Assembly (NCBI GenBank): GCA_024704765.1
Contig: JAKMXF010000339.1
Coordinates: forward strand, 1 to 64,000
DNA length: 64,000 bases
Reading direction: 5' to 3'
DNA from: Oopsacas minuta
Taxonomy: Eukaryota > Porifera > Hexactinellida > Lyssacinosida > Leucopsacidae
Part shown: piece after piece, positions 11,217 through 20,420 of the stretch
How the letters are laid out: each line of letters opens with the position of its first letter
How positions within the stretch are numbered: position 1 is the stretch's first letter
Translations under genes and position numbers: made by a program
Notes under the pieces: generated by a model
Databases searched by the model: none
What the model was told of the DNA's origin: nothing
What the model saw: the letters and a program-made list of their open reading frames with translations, nothing else

Positions 11217-11562
11217 AGGGGGTGGGTAATATTATTAGGGTATGATAGAATATGCAAAAAAATCTTGATAACTTGAGTATCCTTGGACATTGAAATTCGA
11301 TTAATACACCATTCAATAGCAAATATGCGACTTACTATTACCAAATAATATATATAAAGGGGCTAAGTCAAAGGAATTTGAAAATTCGGACAATATAAAA
11401 TCAATTTTGCGAAAGTGGCACAGCAAAATTATAAAACCGCAAGGGTCAAATCGAAATATTTTTCAATTTTAAGTCTCGCATTTTTCCTAGAAAATGATAA
11501 AGGCAACTTTTCCCTTGGGTAGAAGTTGAACCAACGATTCAAACTTTTCTCGATCCGGCCTA
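11217..11562 (-). repeat. Right terminal inverted repeat of the unclassified element
   Basis: It mirrors 9365-9716 and ends CTCGATCCGGCCTA directly before the target duplication TTCATCAG. It interrupts the internal gene at its inner edge. Confidence 0.85.
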
Positions 11563-11570
11563 TTCATCAG

Positions 11571-11875
11571 CCATAATAGCAAAGAAGATGTTATCAAATA
11601 GTAGGCTTCGCGTGTTTCCTTTGAATATATTCAGCTACTAAATCAATAACTTATTTCTGGATTCTTTTGACGTGTACTGCGCATTCGTTTTTCCACTTTC
11701 TTGATGTCCCCGTAAAACAACATCACGCCTGGACATCATCTCAAAAATTGCCCAAAAATTACCTTTATTAGAAGATATACTTATATGTCATCCCTGTGGC
11801 CACGAAGTGATAATTTCTGTTCCCCACACAATACTACAGCTTCTATGACACTCTTCGAGATGTGGCGGTTCTTCA
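11571..11875 (-). pseudogene. hAT (ZMYM1/DUF4371-like) transposase, middle part
   Basis: The minus strand reads MKNRHISKSVIEAVVLCGEQ and then KLSLRGHRDD directly after the Tc1 end at 11878. After a stop and a slip come NKGNFWAIFEMM, NAQYTSKESRNKLL and FFAIMADE. This is the LRGHRDD...NATYTSK...FSVIADE order of DUF4371-type transposases. It bridges part 1 (17992-17260) and part 3 (from 9364). The last codons, ADE, continue as VTDP across the unclassified element. Confidence 0.85.
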
Positions 11876-11959
11876 TATACGCTAAGCGGACAAAAGTATT
11901 TGCACCAAAAAGAATTTGGGAATTTGGTCGCAAAATAAACTAAGGCTGATCAGCTAATT

Positions 11960-12226
11960 AGATATACAAAGACTAAGCTACTAATAGGGTTTAGGATATA
12001 ATCTTTGAGAATTATTCTCAGTATTTTAATGCATTGCCTATTGCTTTTCGGAGTATTTTCATACTTCTCGGCAGTCCTTCGCCTAGCCGTCTCTTTTTCC
12101 CAAACCACTTGAAGACAATGTTCGCTCGATGACACAGCGCGTTTTCCTGCATAAACATGCCGTTTGGACATTTTCGTTGAAATTCTTCATAATTTGCGAT
12201 GCATCGGCTCTACAATTTTGGAAATA
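11960..12226 (-). pseudogene. Tc1/mariner transposase of the outer element, part 2
   Basis: The minus strand reads YISKIVEP and, after a frameshift, GMFMQENALCHRANIVFKWF. This is the second catalytic block of Tc1/mariner transposases, with glutamate where aspartate is usual (QEN in place of QDN). Basic sequence follows up to a stop near 12010-12020. No SPDLNPIENLW block is present. The first codons join NANIY of part 1 across the inserted DD37E element: one TA restores ANIYISKIVEP. Confidence 0.75.
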
Positions 12227-12299
12227 TATAGGGTGTCTCAAAAGAATATTCCTCTTATGAAAACCACTATAATATAGAATTTCTTGGATAGATTCGTCT

Positions 12300-13366
12300 A
12301 ATTATTTGCCTATATATTCACCATTAAGTTTTATACATGAATTATTCGACTTGGCATCCCATCAACTAAATTCTCAAGTATCAACGGGCTAATCCCATTC
12401 CATATATTTTCCAATTATTTTCTGAGCTATGTTAAATTTGTAGCGGGCTTTCTCTTGTCTACTTGCATAATAGACCAAAGATTTTCGATGGGGTTGAAAT
12501 CTGGGGAGTTACTAGGTCAAACGCCTTTCTCCCAAAAGCCAGGTAGATGCTCTGAAAGCCATTTCTGGGTCCTTATGGCTGTATGGGCAGGGGCGCCATC
12601 CTGCATGAAAATTGTCTCGGACATCTTTCGACAGATTTTCCTTTGGGTAAGTGGGGCTCTAGTCTTTCTACGCTTAAAGGTATGGAGACAACACTTCTCC
12701 AGGATTTCATTAATATAGTAGTCAGTATTCACTGAGTGTTTTGGGGGGATGAAGTGTAGTTCTGATAGCCCTGACCGGCTCATCATTCCCCAGACCATCA
12801 TTTTCGGGGGGGTTTTGACTGATTCAACTGGGGTAATGTTGTGCGGATTAATGTCCCAAACACGATCATTCTGTCTATTAGTTGGATAGAAAAGCTCAAA
12901 AGGGCTTTTGTCACTAAAAAGAACTCTTTCCCAATCACGACCAGTCCATGTTTTGTGTCTCTGACATAATTCTAGCCTCTTTTACCTTTTGTTTTAAAGT
13001 CAATTTCGGGTATGAGGCTCTTCTATAGGCTTTCACTCCGATTGTGTCGCGTAAATAACGGTGAATTGTGTCTTTACTAACGGTCACCGACTTAGACGAG
13101 ATATATTTCGCAAGATTTCGGGTTGAATTGTAGCGTTTCCCGATTGATTTTCGAATTATAATTTTCAGAATCCGGGAAAACTTCGTCGGAAGTCCAGACC
13201 GGTGCTTGTCATCAAGCAAATATCCAGCTCTATGCCTTTTACACCAGTTCCGAACTGTCCGAATTGTGACTCCAAGAGTATTGGCGACTGTTTTCTGTGT
13301 TGAACCCGCTTCAATCATGCCAATCGCTCGCTCACGAACAGCGAATCTCGGTTTCATGACATCCAT
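12300..13366 (-). pseudogene. Tc1/mariner DD37E-type transposase, degraded
   Basis: The start chosen is MDVMKPRFAVRERAIG at 13366; upstream in-frame codons look like untranslated sequence. HTH regions follow (AGSTQKTVANTLGVTIRTVR; NSTRNLAKYISSKSVTVS), then VLFSDKSPFELF (first aspartate) near 12890, MVWGMMSRSGLSELHFIPP, FMQDGAPAHTAIRTQKWL (second), and PSNSPDFNPIENLW (glutamate). I count 37 residues between the last two when the in-frame TGA (a likely lost tryptophan) is included, which suggests the DD37E group. A frame break lies at 12801-12935 and several stops follow the last motif. Transib lies 95 bases upstream of the start. Confidence 0.85.
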
Positions 13367-14128
13367 GTATGAAATTTGTGAGGGTTGAGAAAAATATTGA
13401 AAATATAAACAGATTATCAAATAATGAAATGAAGTATTCATTATGTATTGGACTACTATAGCACAGTGGTTTGAATGCACAGAATAGACAAAAAATAGAT
13501 TTCATTTTTAATGGTTTAAACTCGTTCTTGTTTGTTTGAATAATGTTAATTTCAAATTTCAATTCGATCGAATACATATAGCTCTCACAATATGAATTTA
13601 AAGAATCAATCAAAAATAGTTCTATTTGCGGTTTCAGTAATGCTAATATTAGCACCAATTTAAGTTTACTTGAGAACGTCACAGAATTCTCCGAATCTAA
13701 TTTATTTTATTTCCTCAACACAATTCAGTTATGCTAATCTGATTTCCCATTTTCGTCAGTGTCTCTTTACTAATTTGGATTCAAAGTTGATTTGATTAAT
13801 GGTACTTTAGAGGTACAATATTTTTTAAAAAAGAACTTCCAAATGACCGCAAAAAAAACACCACAAAACACCACTTAGAAATTAATTCCAAAATGGCATT
13901 ATAATATCTAGAAAGACATATTAAAATGATACGCCCCGAAACAGTGCGCAACATGAAAAATTTCAGCGAATTCCATTGTTACCTTTTTGTTGCTATGCAA
14001 GTTATATGCTAAATTTATCTACTCGATTGCAGCATTCCAATTACCAATAAATCTAATATATGAATACATGATTAATATGACATTAACAAATTGAATTTAC
14101 TGATAATCAACCGTTTACTACGTTTTCA

Positions 14129-16274
14129 ATGACTCAAGAACTAACTTTCCCTAACTCTCATCTTGAATTTGCGAGGATATTGAAAGACAACAACAATTGT
14201 ATCTCGACGACACTCAGTTTATTTGAGCAGAACTTTCAAATGGACTTCGAAGAAAGGAAACAATTGGAAGCAACGCTCCTCCGAGTAAGAACCAGGATCA
14301 GGAAGTCAAAGAAATCGCTAGATTGCTTAGAGGGAGACTGGTGGCATTGTGGTATATCCATGGAACCAGAGTTGAAGAGGAACCATTTTTATGATACCGT
14401 TGAGCTGTCCTCAGATGATGAAGAAGTCATATCCACACTCTGCAAACCATAGGAAGAGTATTGACAATCTCACGATGCAACAACAACGCTCACGACTCTC
14501 AAATGTCTTGGAATCTATCAAAGCACTCTCAATCGTTGAGAATACTTCAGAAATCAAGATAGCTGCACTTGCCTTGCAACTACTATCGAACCAAACAAAA
14601 CAGCGAGAAATAGCTAAAGTTTCAAAATCTGTAGTCTATAACAAGTTTTCTGGTCAATTCGGTAAAATATTGAAGAAAGAGCTCGATGTTACCAAGACAG
14701 TGTTCCTTGTAGATCTCCTAGAAATTGGCAGGAGGAAATACACACAACTCCGACATCACTTGCTATCTAGCGATATTCGTTTCCCGGCATACTATAGGGT
14801 AGTAGAAGAAAGAAACAGCATAATTTTACGTTCGGATATTCAGATGTACCCCAATCCTGAAACTCCACTTGGTGTATATATGCCATATGCCCATCACGTC
14901 CGCCATACTTTTTGCAGGCTTATGTCTACGCTACCGCCACCCCAGCTCAAGATTTTCCCCTGCAATTCCAGATAGCAGACGGATTAGATGGCTCTGGAAG
15001 TCACACTGTATATAATCAATCAAACACGAATACAGATACTAAGTCGTTTATCTTATTCTGTTTCAGAGCTGTAAAGATAATAAGCAATATCGGTCGCGAA
15101 CTCTGGAAAAATAACACTCCCAATTCTCCTTTTGCTCAACGTCCGATTTTCCTCCTCGCTGCGAAAGAAAACGAAGCTAATATCAAGCGATTTATGGACG
15201 ATCTAATCAATACTGATACTGATCTTATGAGAAGTGAAGGATTTACTCTTGGCCCTGATCAGCAAGTACGAGTCGACATTGTTCGATCAATGCTTGATGG
15301 GAAAATGGCAGGAATTCTATCTGGGGCAAGTGGGGCAAGTTGTCAATTATGCACAGCAACACACAAGGAACTCAGTGATCGTGAGTTGATAATACAGGGA
15401 TTTCCTATCAACAGGCACATTACTGATGCAATTCAACTTTTCGGTGAAATAGAAGACAGCCATTCGTTCTTCTCACTTCCTTCAAACCAACGTTGTAACA
15501 TAACGCACGAACCAACTTCAACAATAAACATCCTTCCAGCATCTCCGTTACACTCGTACACTCGCATTTTCAGGTGGTTCAATCTACTAATTTATCATTT
15601 GAATTGTGGAAAACGTACATGGTCACCGACATCTTTGGCGATAAAAAATTCAATGATATTTGTCAGAAATCTGATTGAAGAGAAGACAGGAATGAGGATA
15701 GATCAGCCGAATGCAAGTGGTGGCACTAGCTCTACTGGTAGTGTAGCTCGTCGAGCATTTTCCTGTGATTCGAAATACATTGAGTGTGTATGGTCAGTTG
15801 TTGAAACAGAACACAAAGAAACACTTTCAAAACTACATACACACTTGTCAGCTATTCTTCGAATAATCAATTCAGACAGGATCATTAACACCGAGGTCTT
15901 TGGTGATCTATGCACCGATACATATCTCTTGATCGTTGATTCATTACCTTGAGTGAGCATTACCCCAACATTACACAGGGTACTAGCTCATTCAGAAGAA
16001 ATTTTGAAAGAGTTCAACCTTGGGCGAGGTCTGAAAAGTTTCTCTGAAGAGGGATCCGAGGCATGCAAACAAGTTACTAGGAAAGTATAGGGAGAATCTT
16101 GCGAGGAAGTCTTCATTTGAAGATAATGCAATGGACATTTTCGTGAGACTGGCCTCTGAAAGTGACTGTGTATTGAATCAATTTCATTCAAGTTTAGTTT
16201 GTGAAAGGTGTGGGGAACACGGCCACACAAAAAGAGCAAGTGTTGTAGGGATAATACCGAAAATAGATTACTAG
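14129..16274 (+). pseudogene. Transib/RAG1-like transposase, four frame pieces, catalytic DDE retained
   Basis: The gene reads MTQELTFPNSHLEFARIL (14129) and, after a slip near 14440, continues to AYYRVVEERNSIILRSD. A second slip near 14930 leads to ADGLDGSGSHTVYNQ (first aspartate, near 14980). SMLDGKMAGIL (second aspartate, near 15295) is followed by the zinc-type CQLCTATHKELSD. GMRIDQPNASGGTSSTGSVA and RRAF near 15690-15760 match the Transib block VDxPKxGxGTTNDGNTARR. After TGA at 15950 the reading resumes with LHRVLAHSEEIL and SFSEEGSEACKQ (catalytic glutamate, equivalent to RAG1 E962). A frame slip near 16085 precedes the C-terminal CERCGEHGHTKR, a possible zinc-binding tail, and a stop at 16272-16274. 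In jawed vertebrates this family gave rise to RAG1. Three frame breaks and a stop make the copy inactive as it stands. Confidence 0.9.
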
Positions 16275-16450
16275 ATTCTTCCATAGACGAAATTGTTGAT
16301 TCACTTATAATTAATTCATAGATTCATTAAAATGTTAAATCTATACACTCTTATCCAAATACTATACAGGGTAATAGTATATATACAGAGTAGGAGATTT
16401 TTCTTATGAAGTGGAAATTTCTATGAGTTTTATTAAATAATTTTTAAAAT

Positions 16451-16480
16451 GTGACGTCATCATAATATGTGATGACGTCA
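16451..16480. promoter_or_regulatory. Two CRE-like TGACGTCA palindromes in a dyad
   Basis: TGACGTCA occurs at 16452-16459 and 16473-16480, separated by 13 bases, within an imperfect 30-base palindrome. It lies in the 3' end of Transib, downstream of the transposase stop. TGACGTCA is the CREB/ATF site in animals; function here is only suggested by the sequence. Confidence 0.45.
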
Positions 16481-16737
16481 TATCCAGAAATCTAGAAGCC
16501 ATAGAAGAAATTTGATTACCCCATTCGATTCTTCGGATACGATAACCTATTCGCAAATAATACATTGCATATGGCTATCTGGTACTAGAATACCTATTCT
16601 TTACTAACTCCCATTTTAAACCACTGTGTATAGACTAATAATAATCTGAAAAATGGTCGGTTAGTAAACAATACTGTTCAACTTATAACGACTTCAATGG
16701 AATTACTGAGGAGGAAAAACTTTTGAGACACCCTGTA

Positions 16738-17090
16738 GATGTTAGCATTCAAATTGCAGTTTACCTCAACAAGTGGTCCTATTTTATCAAATCCGATACA
16801 TCCCCAAAACATTAGACTCCCACTCCCTCCGCTAACAGTTTTTATAGTCCATTCTGACAAATATCGTTCGTTTTTTGCCGCCATACTTTGATTCTTCCCT
16901 CGAGGTCATTAGGTTGAACTTGAATTCGTCTGAAAATATATATCCACTCCATTTGTTATCTTCTCAATCTTTATCCATTATATAATAAGCTAACCTTTTC
17001 TTTTTATTTCTGGCTGAAACTAATTGTTTTCTACAGTACTTGGTCATAGTAATAGGTCTATAATATAATAGATTAATTTATGGGAGGTAT
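16738..17090 (-). pseudogene. Tc1/mariner transposase of the outer element, part 1
   Basis: The minus-strand reading VSARNKKKRLAYYIMDKD leads to WSGYIFSDEFKFNL, the first catalytic aspartate. After a slip it reads DLEGRIKVWRQK, and after another YLSEWTIKTVSGGSGSLMFW and GCIGFDKIGPLVEV, ending NANIY at the TA target site. The order is that of Tc1/mariner transposases. The upstream N-terminal DNA-binding part toward 17257 is not recognisable. The protein continues at 12226 on the far side of the DD37E insertion. Confidence 0.85.
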
Positions 17091-17259
17091 AAAGTAAGTA
17101 GTCATATACAAGCCATAATTACTAGTGATGAAAATATAATCAGTTTGCTACAAAACACAGATGGTTGAACATAAATGAATTGAATACATAAGCCACTGAA
17201 GTATATAACGTGTAACAATAAAGTGATTGTGCAAAATACTTTTGTCCGCTTAGTGTATA

Positions 17260-17992
17260 CCTCCTGGTTGACCTGATTTATGATGAATGGTAAGGATGTT
17301 TTGGGGGCTTTTAGATGTTGCAATAACAGCAAGCCAAATTGAACCGCATCTTTGTGATATTGGAGAATTTGAGGATGTTCCAACACACCAACTTTTCGGT
17401 AGCTCTGACCAGGTTAATAAACGATTTATTTACAAGTACGCCACTGTATGTCCTTTTGTCATTTCTGATGAAAGTATCATACAATATTTGCAAAGTCCTC
17501 CACCACCAGCAGGACTGTACACTTACCACCCATATCGTTCCAGCCAAGAGTGCTGGAAGACGAGAACTTCTGTTTTGTTTTCCACGAACAATCGTCTGTT
17601 TGATAAACGACTGGAAAAATTTCCTGGGAGTAAAGTGGTGTGACAGATAGTTTTCCTACATCATAAAATGATATTTTGAAAGCAGACTCATTTACTATGA
17701 AGTCTGAATCCTGTGGGGATGAATTCGTGACATCTGGAACATAGGGCTCAGTGAATATATTAACTCCTGATGAAGTAATCGAAACATCTATCACATTCGG
17801 TGAGTTAGAAATTTGAATATCTTGGGAATGCACTGAAGAAGTAGTACCTGCTTCAGGTGGTTGAGAGTTGCTAGTGGGCTGTATCTCGATAACCAATTCT
17901 CTTTCGTTAATGTTACTCCTTGCTCTCTTTGGTATGCTAAACGCCAACAATGTTTGTTGTAATTCAGGAGCATCTCTCTTCTGAGCCGACAT
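17260..17992 (-). pseudogene. hAT (ZMYM1/DUF4371-like) transposase, N-terminal part
   Basis: It starts MSAQKRDAPELQQTLLAFSI at 17992, followed by a Ser/Thr/Pro-rich region and AFKISFYDVGKLSV, a position often read as DIG in this family. Beyond a frame break near 17480 it gives VLVNKSFINLVRATEKLVCW, which resembles the F-x-NW-x2-A/K-x3-HE part of the TTF-type zinc finger. The reading then runs FIINQVNQEV to the Tc1 end at 17257 and continues as MKNRHISKSV at 11875. Zinc-finger cysteines are not cleanly preserved. It is the start of the gene whose end lies at 7854. Confidence 0.72.
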
Positions 17993-18099
17993 TCAGTTTA
18001 GACCTGAAAATCAAAATGTATATAGATGTTCGAGTGAATACGAACAAAAATGATATAAAACTAATGTGACCGATATTTATTGAAGGATGAGTTTGAAGC

Positions 18100-18880
18100 C
18101 ACAGGATAATTCCACGTCAATTCATCCAGCCATTTCACCAACATCTTACTCCGAGTAGGAGAAGGCACTAAACGTGAGAAGGAATCTAACATGATTCACC
18201 TAGATACTGAGTATGTAGAACGCTATGAAATTAATGGAGATTTGGCCGCTAATATTAATGGAGATATCAAAGAAAATACAATGGTCGTAATTATATTACT
18301 TCACATACCATGATGTCTCCTAAAAACGCAACAACTGAATACTTCGACGACAATAATATGAACCATCTTCCCTGGAGATACATATGTCTTGTTGAGCGCG
18401 GACTCAGTAGAGCAGGCTCATGCAGCTATATATCCAAATAAATCCCTACATTCCATTACACCATCTAGCTTGCCTCCGCACCGACTTAACTTTAAGATGA
18501 ATGCTTATATAATCTTTGTGCGTAGTCTCGATCCTTCGCAAGCCATGTGCAATTTTCTTCGCTTGACTGTGAGATCATTCTTAATCAATGTCATCGACGC
18601 AGAATTCGCCACAGGCGTCCATCACGGGTACGAATGTTTTTCCATTACTAATCATCATGCCTTCCCAGTTGGAAGCAATTCCCTCTTCGCCCTACCTTCT
18701 ATATCACTAATAACACAGGTCAACAAACAATTCGTTACTTAAGATGTTAGATCCGTTTCTATGTATATTTGCCTCGGTGAATATGAAAATGGCATCGGCT
18801 TATCCGAATTGACTCTAGTTTTGCGATACCTAATGTTAAATTTGGCGTGATAAGTATAAAAATAGTTAAGATATACTACA
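18100..18880 (+). pseudogene. Helitron helicase relic, part 3 (C-terminal)
   Basis: The plus strand reads ILLRVGEGTKREKESNMIHL near 18145. After breaks comes FPGDTYVLLSADSVEQAHAA near 18371, then LTFxPPHRL-type sequence read here as PSSLPPHRLNFKMNAYIIFV, RSLDPSQAMCNFLRLTVRSF and NVIDAEFATGVHHGY. This matches the C-terminal Helitron helicase order (FLSADS...TPSGLPPHxLxLKxGxPIMLLRNLDP). The remainder to about 18880 is degraded. It continues part 2, which was cut at 7716, with perhaps 40 residues missing between them. I cannot place the CTRR hairpin that should end the Helitron. Confidence 0.82.
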
Positions 18881-19009
18881 AATGAATATCTTCACATTAG
18901 TAGTGGCATGGTACTCCAGTAGTGACATATAGCTTAATATGCTTCCAAGTGTAAAATTTGAATTATTGAAATTTGGAGTTTTTGAATGTAACTATTAACT
19001 GTAAAACCG

Positions 19010-20420
19010 AACATGTGGGAAGTATAATTTATCATTATAGCTACCCCGTATGAAATACATTGATCATTGTTAAAACAATGAATCGGTTAAAAGTAAAAAT
19101 ATTAAAAAGAATACTAAACTTGTGTATTGAAGAACATTTAAAAATCGTCTCTTTTTTGATTTTCTGTAATGGGATATCAGAGGGCAACCTCTCTGGAGGC
19201 TCCAACAGTAATCTGCCATCATGTGGGTTTCCCACCTGCCTCCCTATCTCTTCAATGACCTTGATGTCCTGATGAAACCTTTCCCCCTGTTCCTCACTTA
19301 AATCCCCAAGGTTTTTAGGAAATGATCCAGGTGGCTAAATAGATAGTGAACTTTGATGCTCATGTTAACACCTAAATCTTTAAATTTGGAAAGCATGTCA
19401 TTGACCAAATCTATGTGCTTGGTAACTTTATTATTACCAAAGAAGTTATTGACTACCCAAAATGCACAACACGCAGAAGACTCTAAATTAGTCATGGATT
19501 GGACGAAACCAGTGTTTCTTATGGGACTGCGGATCTGAGGACCATCAAAGATCCCTGTTTTCAGTTTTTCATTGCTCATTGCTGGAAATGATCTGCAAAT
19601 GTACTTGAAACAGGAGCCGTCTTTATCTAGAGATTTTACGAATTGCTTCATTAAACCCAACTTGATGTAGAGAGGTGGAAGAATGATTTTTTTCTTTAGG
19701 AACCAATGGTTCATACGGAATGTTTTGCTTCTCCAACTGTTAGATGAGTTCTCAAGGGCCATACTTTATTTACCCAATCATCTTTGCGGGCTCTGCTGTC
19801 CCGTAATCATATTAATTCAAGGGTACTTATTGTATCCACCTCAGTGGCCAAGTAGAAAGTTTACAATCTTGAGATCAACACATATCAACCACTTGTGTTC
19901 ATGATATCTCAATTTTTGAATACCATTTAAATATTTTCATACTCCTCCTTAAGCTTTGTTGAATGTCCAATTAATAATAGATGCATATTTATTTACATTG
20001 TGGAAATAAAACGCACTTCAAGCATCTATATCAATGAATAGACGCCGATCTTCTGGTCTATATTGTGGTGCTCCCATTTCCAGGAGAAGTCCTCCAATGT
20101 CATTGCAGAAGACGAGGCCATCTTGTTGGCTAAAGTAATGAAGTAATCCTTCTCTATGATGATAATATGTTATCTTAGTTCCAGGGCTAAGAATATTCTG
20201 CTCATTGAGCCTGGATGCAAAAATTTCTGAACACTCTTTAGACAGGTTGAAGTTCCTGATTAGATCATTGAGCTCTTCCTGATTGAACTGACCAAATAAT
20301 AAAGAGCTGTCTTGTCTCCAAGCTTTAGTTCAAAGTAAGCAAAGTATCCCTTTCGCACGAAGAATGAGATACCTCTTCTCTGATCTTTCAAAGTATGTTC
20401 ACCATTTATGTAACAGAACG
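19010..20420 (-). pseudogene. Orphan repeat-associated arthropod gene relic
   Basis: Minus-strand pieces in order: FNQEELNDLIRNFNLSKE near 20280, LNEQNILSPGTKITYYHHRE, FSQQDGLVFCNDIGGLLLEM, RRLFIDIDA near 20040, RYHEHKWLICVDLKIVNFLL near 19880, DSRARKDDWVNKVWPL, then the best frame (19762-19298) with LPPLYIKLGLMKQFVKSLDK, GIFDGPQIRSPI, NMSIKVHYLFSHLDHF, then LGDLSEEQGERFHQDIK and, in another frame, HMMADYCWSLQRGCP. I recall near-identical orphan proteins repeated in arthropod and cnidarian genomes but no assigned function. Acidic residues in RRLFID and ICVDLK would be candidates for catalysis if it is a transposase; that is inference. It has many stops and slips, and its ends are approximate. 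Confidence 0.6.

Larger units (their letters stand above)
9365..11562. mobile_element. Unclassified transposon: long TIRs, 8-bp target duplication
   Basis: The element starts TAGGCCGGATCGAGAAAAGT and ends with the reverse complement. The inverted similarity extends about 350 bases inward from each end. It is flanked by perfect copies of TTCATCAG (9357-9364 and 11563-11570). Removing it with one copy restores the hAT reading AIMADEVTDPHS, so the boundaries are secure to the base. Inside lies a plus-strand gene relic (9980-11215) of a family I know only as a repeat-associated arthropod protein. An 8-bp duplication fits hAT, P or related groups, but the protein has none of their usual motifs. 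The gene stops where the right TIR begins, so this copy is probably an internally deleted derivative. Confidence 0.85.
13462..16628 (+). mobile_element. Transib (RAG1-related) transposon with CACAGTG ends
   Basis: The left end is CACAGTGGTTTGAATG; the right end, reverse-complemented, is CACAGTGGTTTAAAATGG. The first 11 bases agree. TATAG lies on both sides (13457-13461 and 16629-16633), the 5-bp duplication known for Transib. The ends start with CACAGTG, the consensus heptamer of V(D)J recombination signals. An ACAAAAAAT stretch (13488-13496) lies 19 bases inside the left heptamer and resembles a nonamer; I see none on the right. The total length is 3167 bp. It is the innermost and so the youngest layer of this nest. 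Confidence 0.92.
12229..16735 (-). mobile_element. DD37E Tc1/mariner element, split by Transib
   Basis: The ends are GGGTGTCTCAAAAGAATATT (left, from 12231) and, reverse-complemented on the right, GGGTGTCTCAAAAGTTTTTC. TA lies at 12227-12228 and 16736-16737. Taking out Transib (13462-16628) and one TATAG leaves about 1335 bp, the size expected for such an element. Excision restores the reading of the outer Tc1 transposase. The transposase lies on the minus strand. Confidence 0.85.
11878..17257 (-). mobile_element. Tc1/mariner element inside hAT, itself split by a DD37E element
   Basis: The ends read TACGCTAAGCGGACAAAAGT (left) and TACACTAAGCGGACAAAAGT (right, reverse-complemented). The repeat continues through ATTTKGCAC. 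TA flanks each side (11876-11877 and 17258-17259). Flanking hAT coding rejoins across it. Without the inner DD37E element the body is only about 0.87 kb, shorter than a full Tc1, and its transposase lacks the third catalytic block. Confidence 0.85.
7717..18060 (-). mobile_element. hAT element (ZMYM1/DUF4371-like) carrying nested insertions
   Basis: The left end reads CAGCCGGTCCCAGGATTTGA and continues into a G run, resembling ends of ZMYM1-like hAT elements. The transposase gene runs on the minus strand from 17992 to 7854 and is broken by two inserts, 9365-11562 and 11878-17257. Without them the element is about 2.8 kb. The right end is not clear: no inverted copy of the left end and no 8-bp target duplication are visible near 18.0-18.1 kb, so the right boundary is approximate. 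Helitron helicase sequence lies on both sides. Confidence 0.75.

Noticed and set aside
10130-11245. Assigning the orphan gene at 9980-11215 to hAT because of the 8-bp duplication
   Set aside because: None of the hAT motifs (DxxTD, CxxH core, C-terminal dimerisation block) is present, and 8-bp duplications occur in several superfamilies.
9365-11562. The inverted copies near 9.4 and 11.3 kb as a segmental inverted duplication of hAT sequence
   Set aside because: The shared sequence stops exactly at TAGGCCGG, with TTCATCAG on both outer sides, and hAT coding is not inside it. These are terminal repeats of an inserted element.
16377-16400. ACAGGGTAATAG as a transposon end
   Set aside because: It lies inside Transib, matches no partner end, and lacks a duplication.
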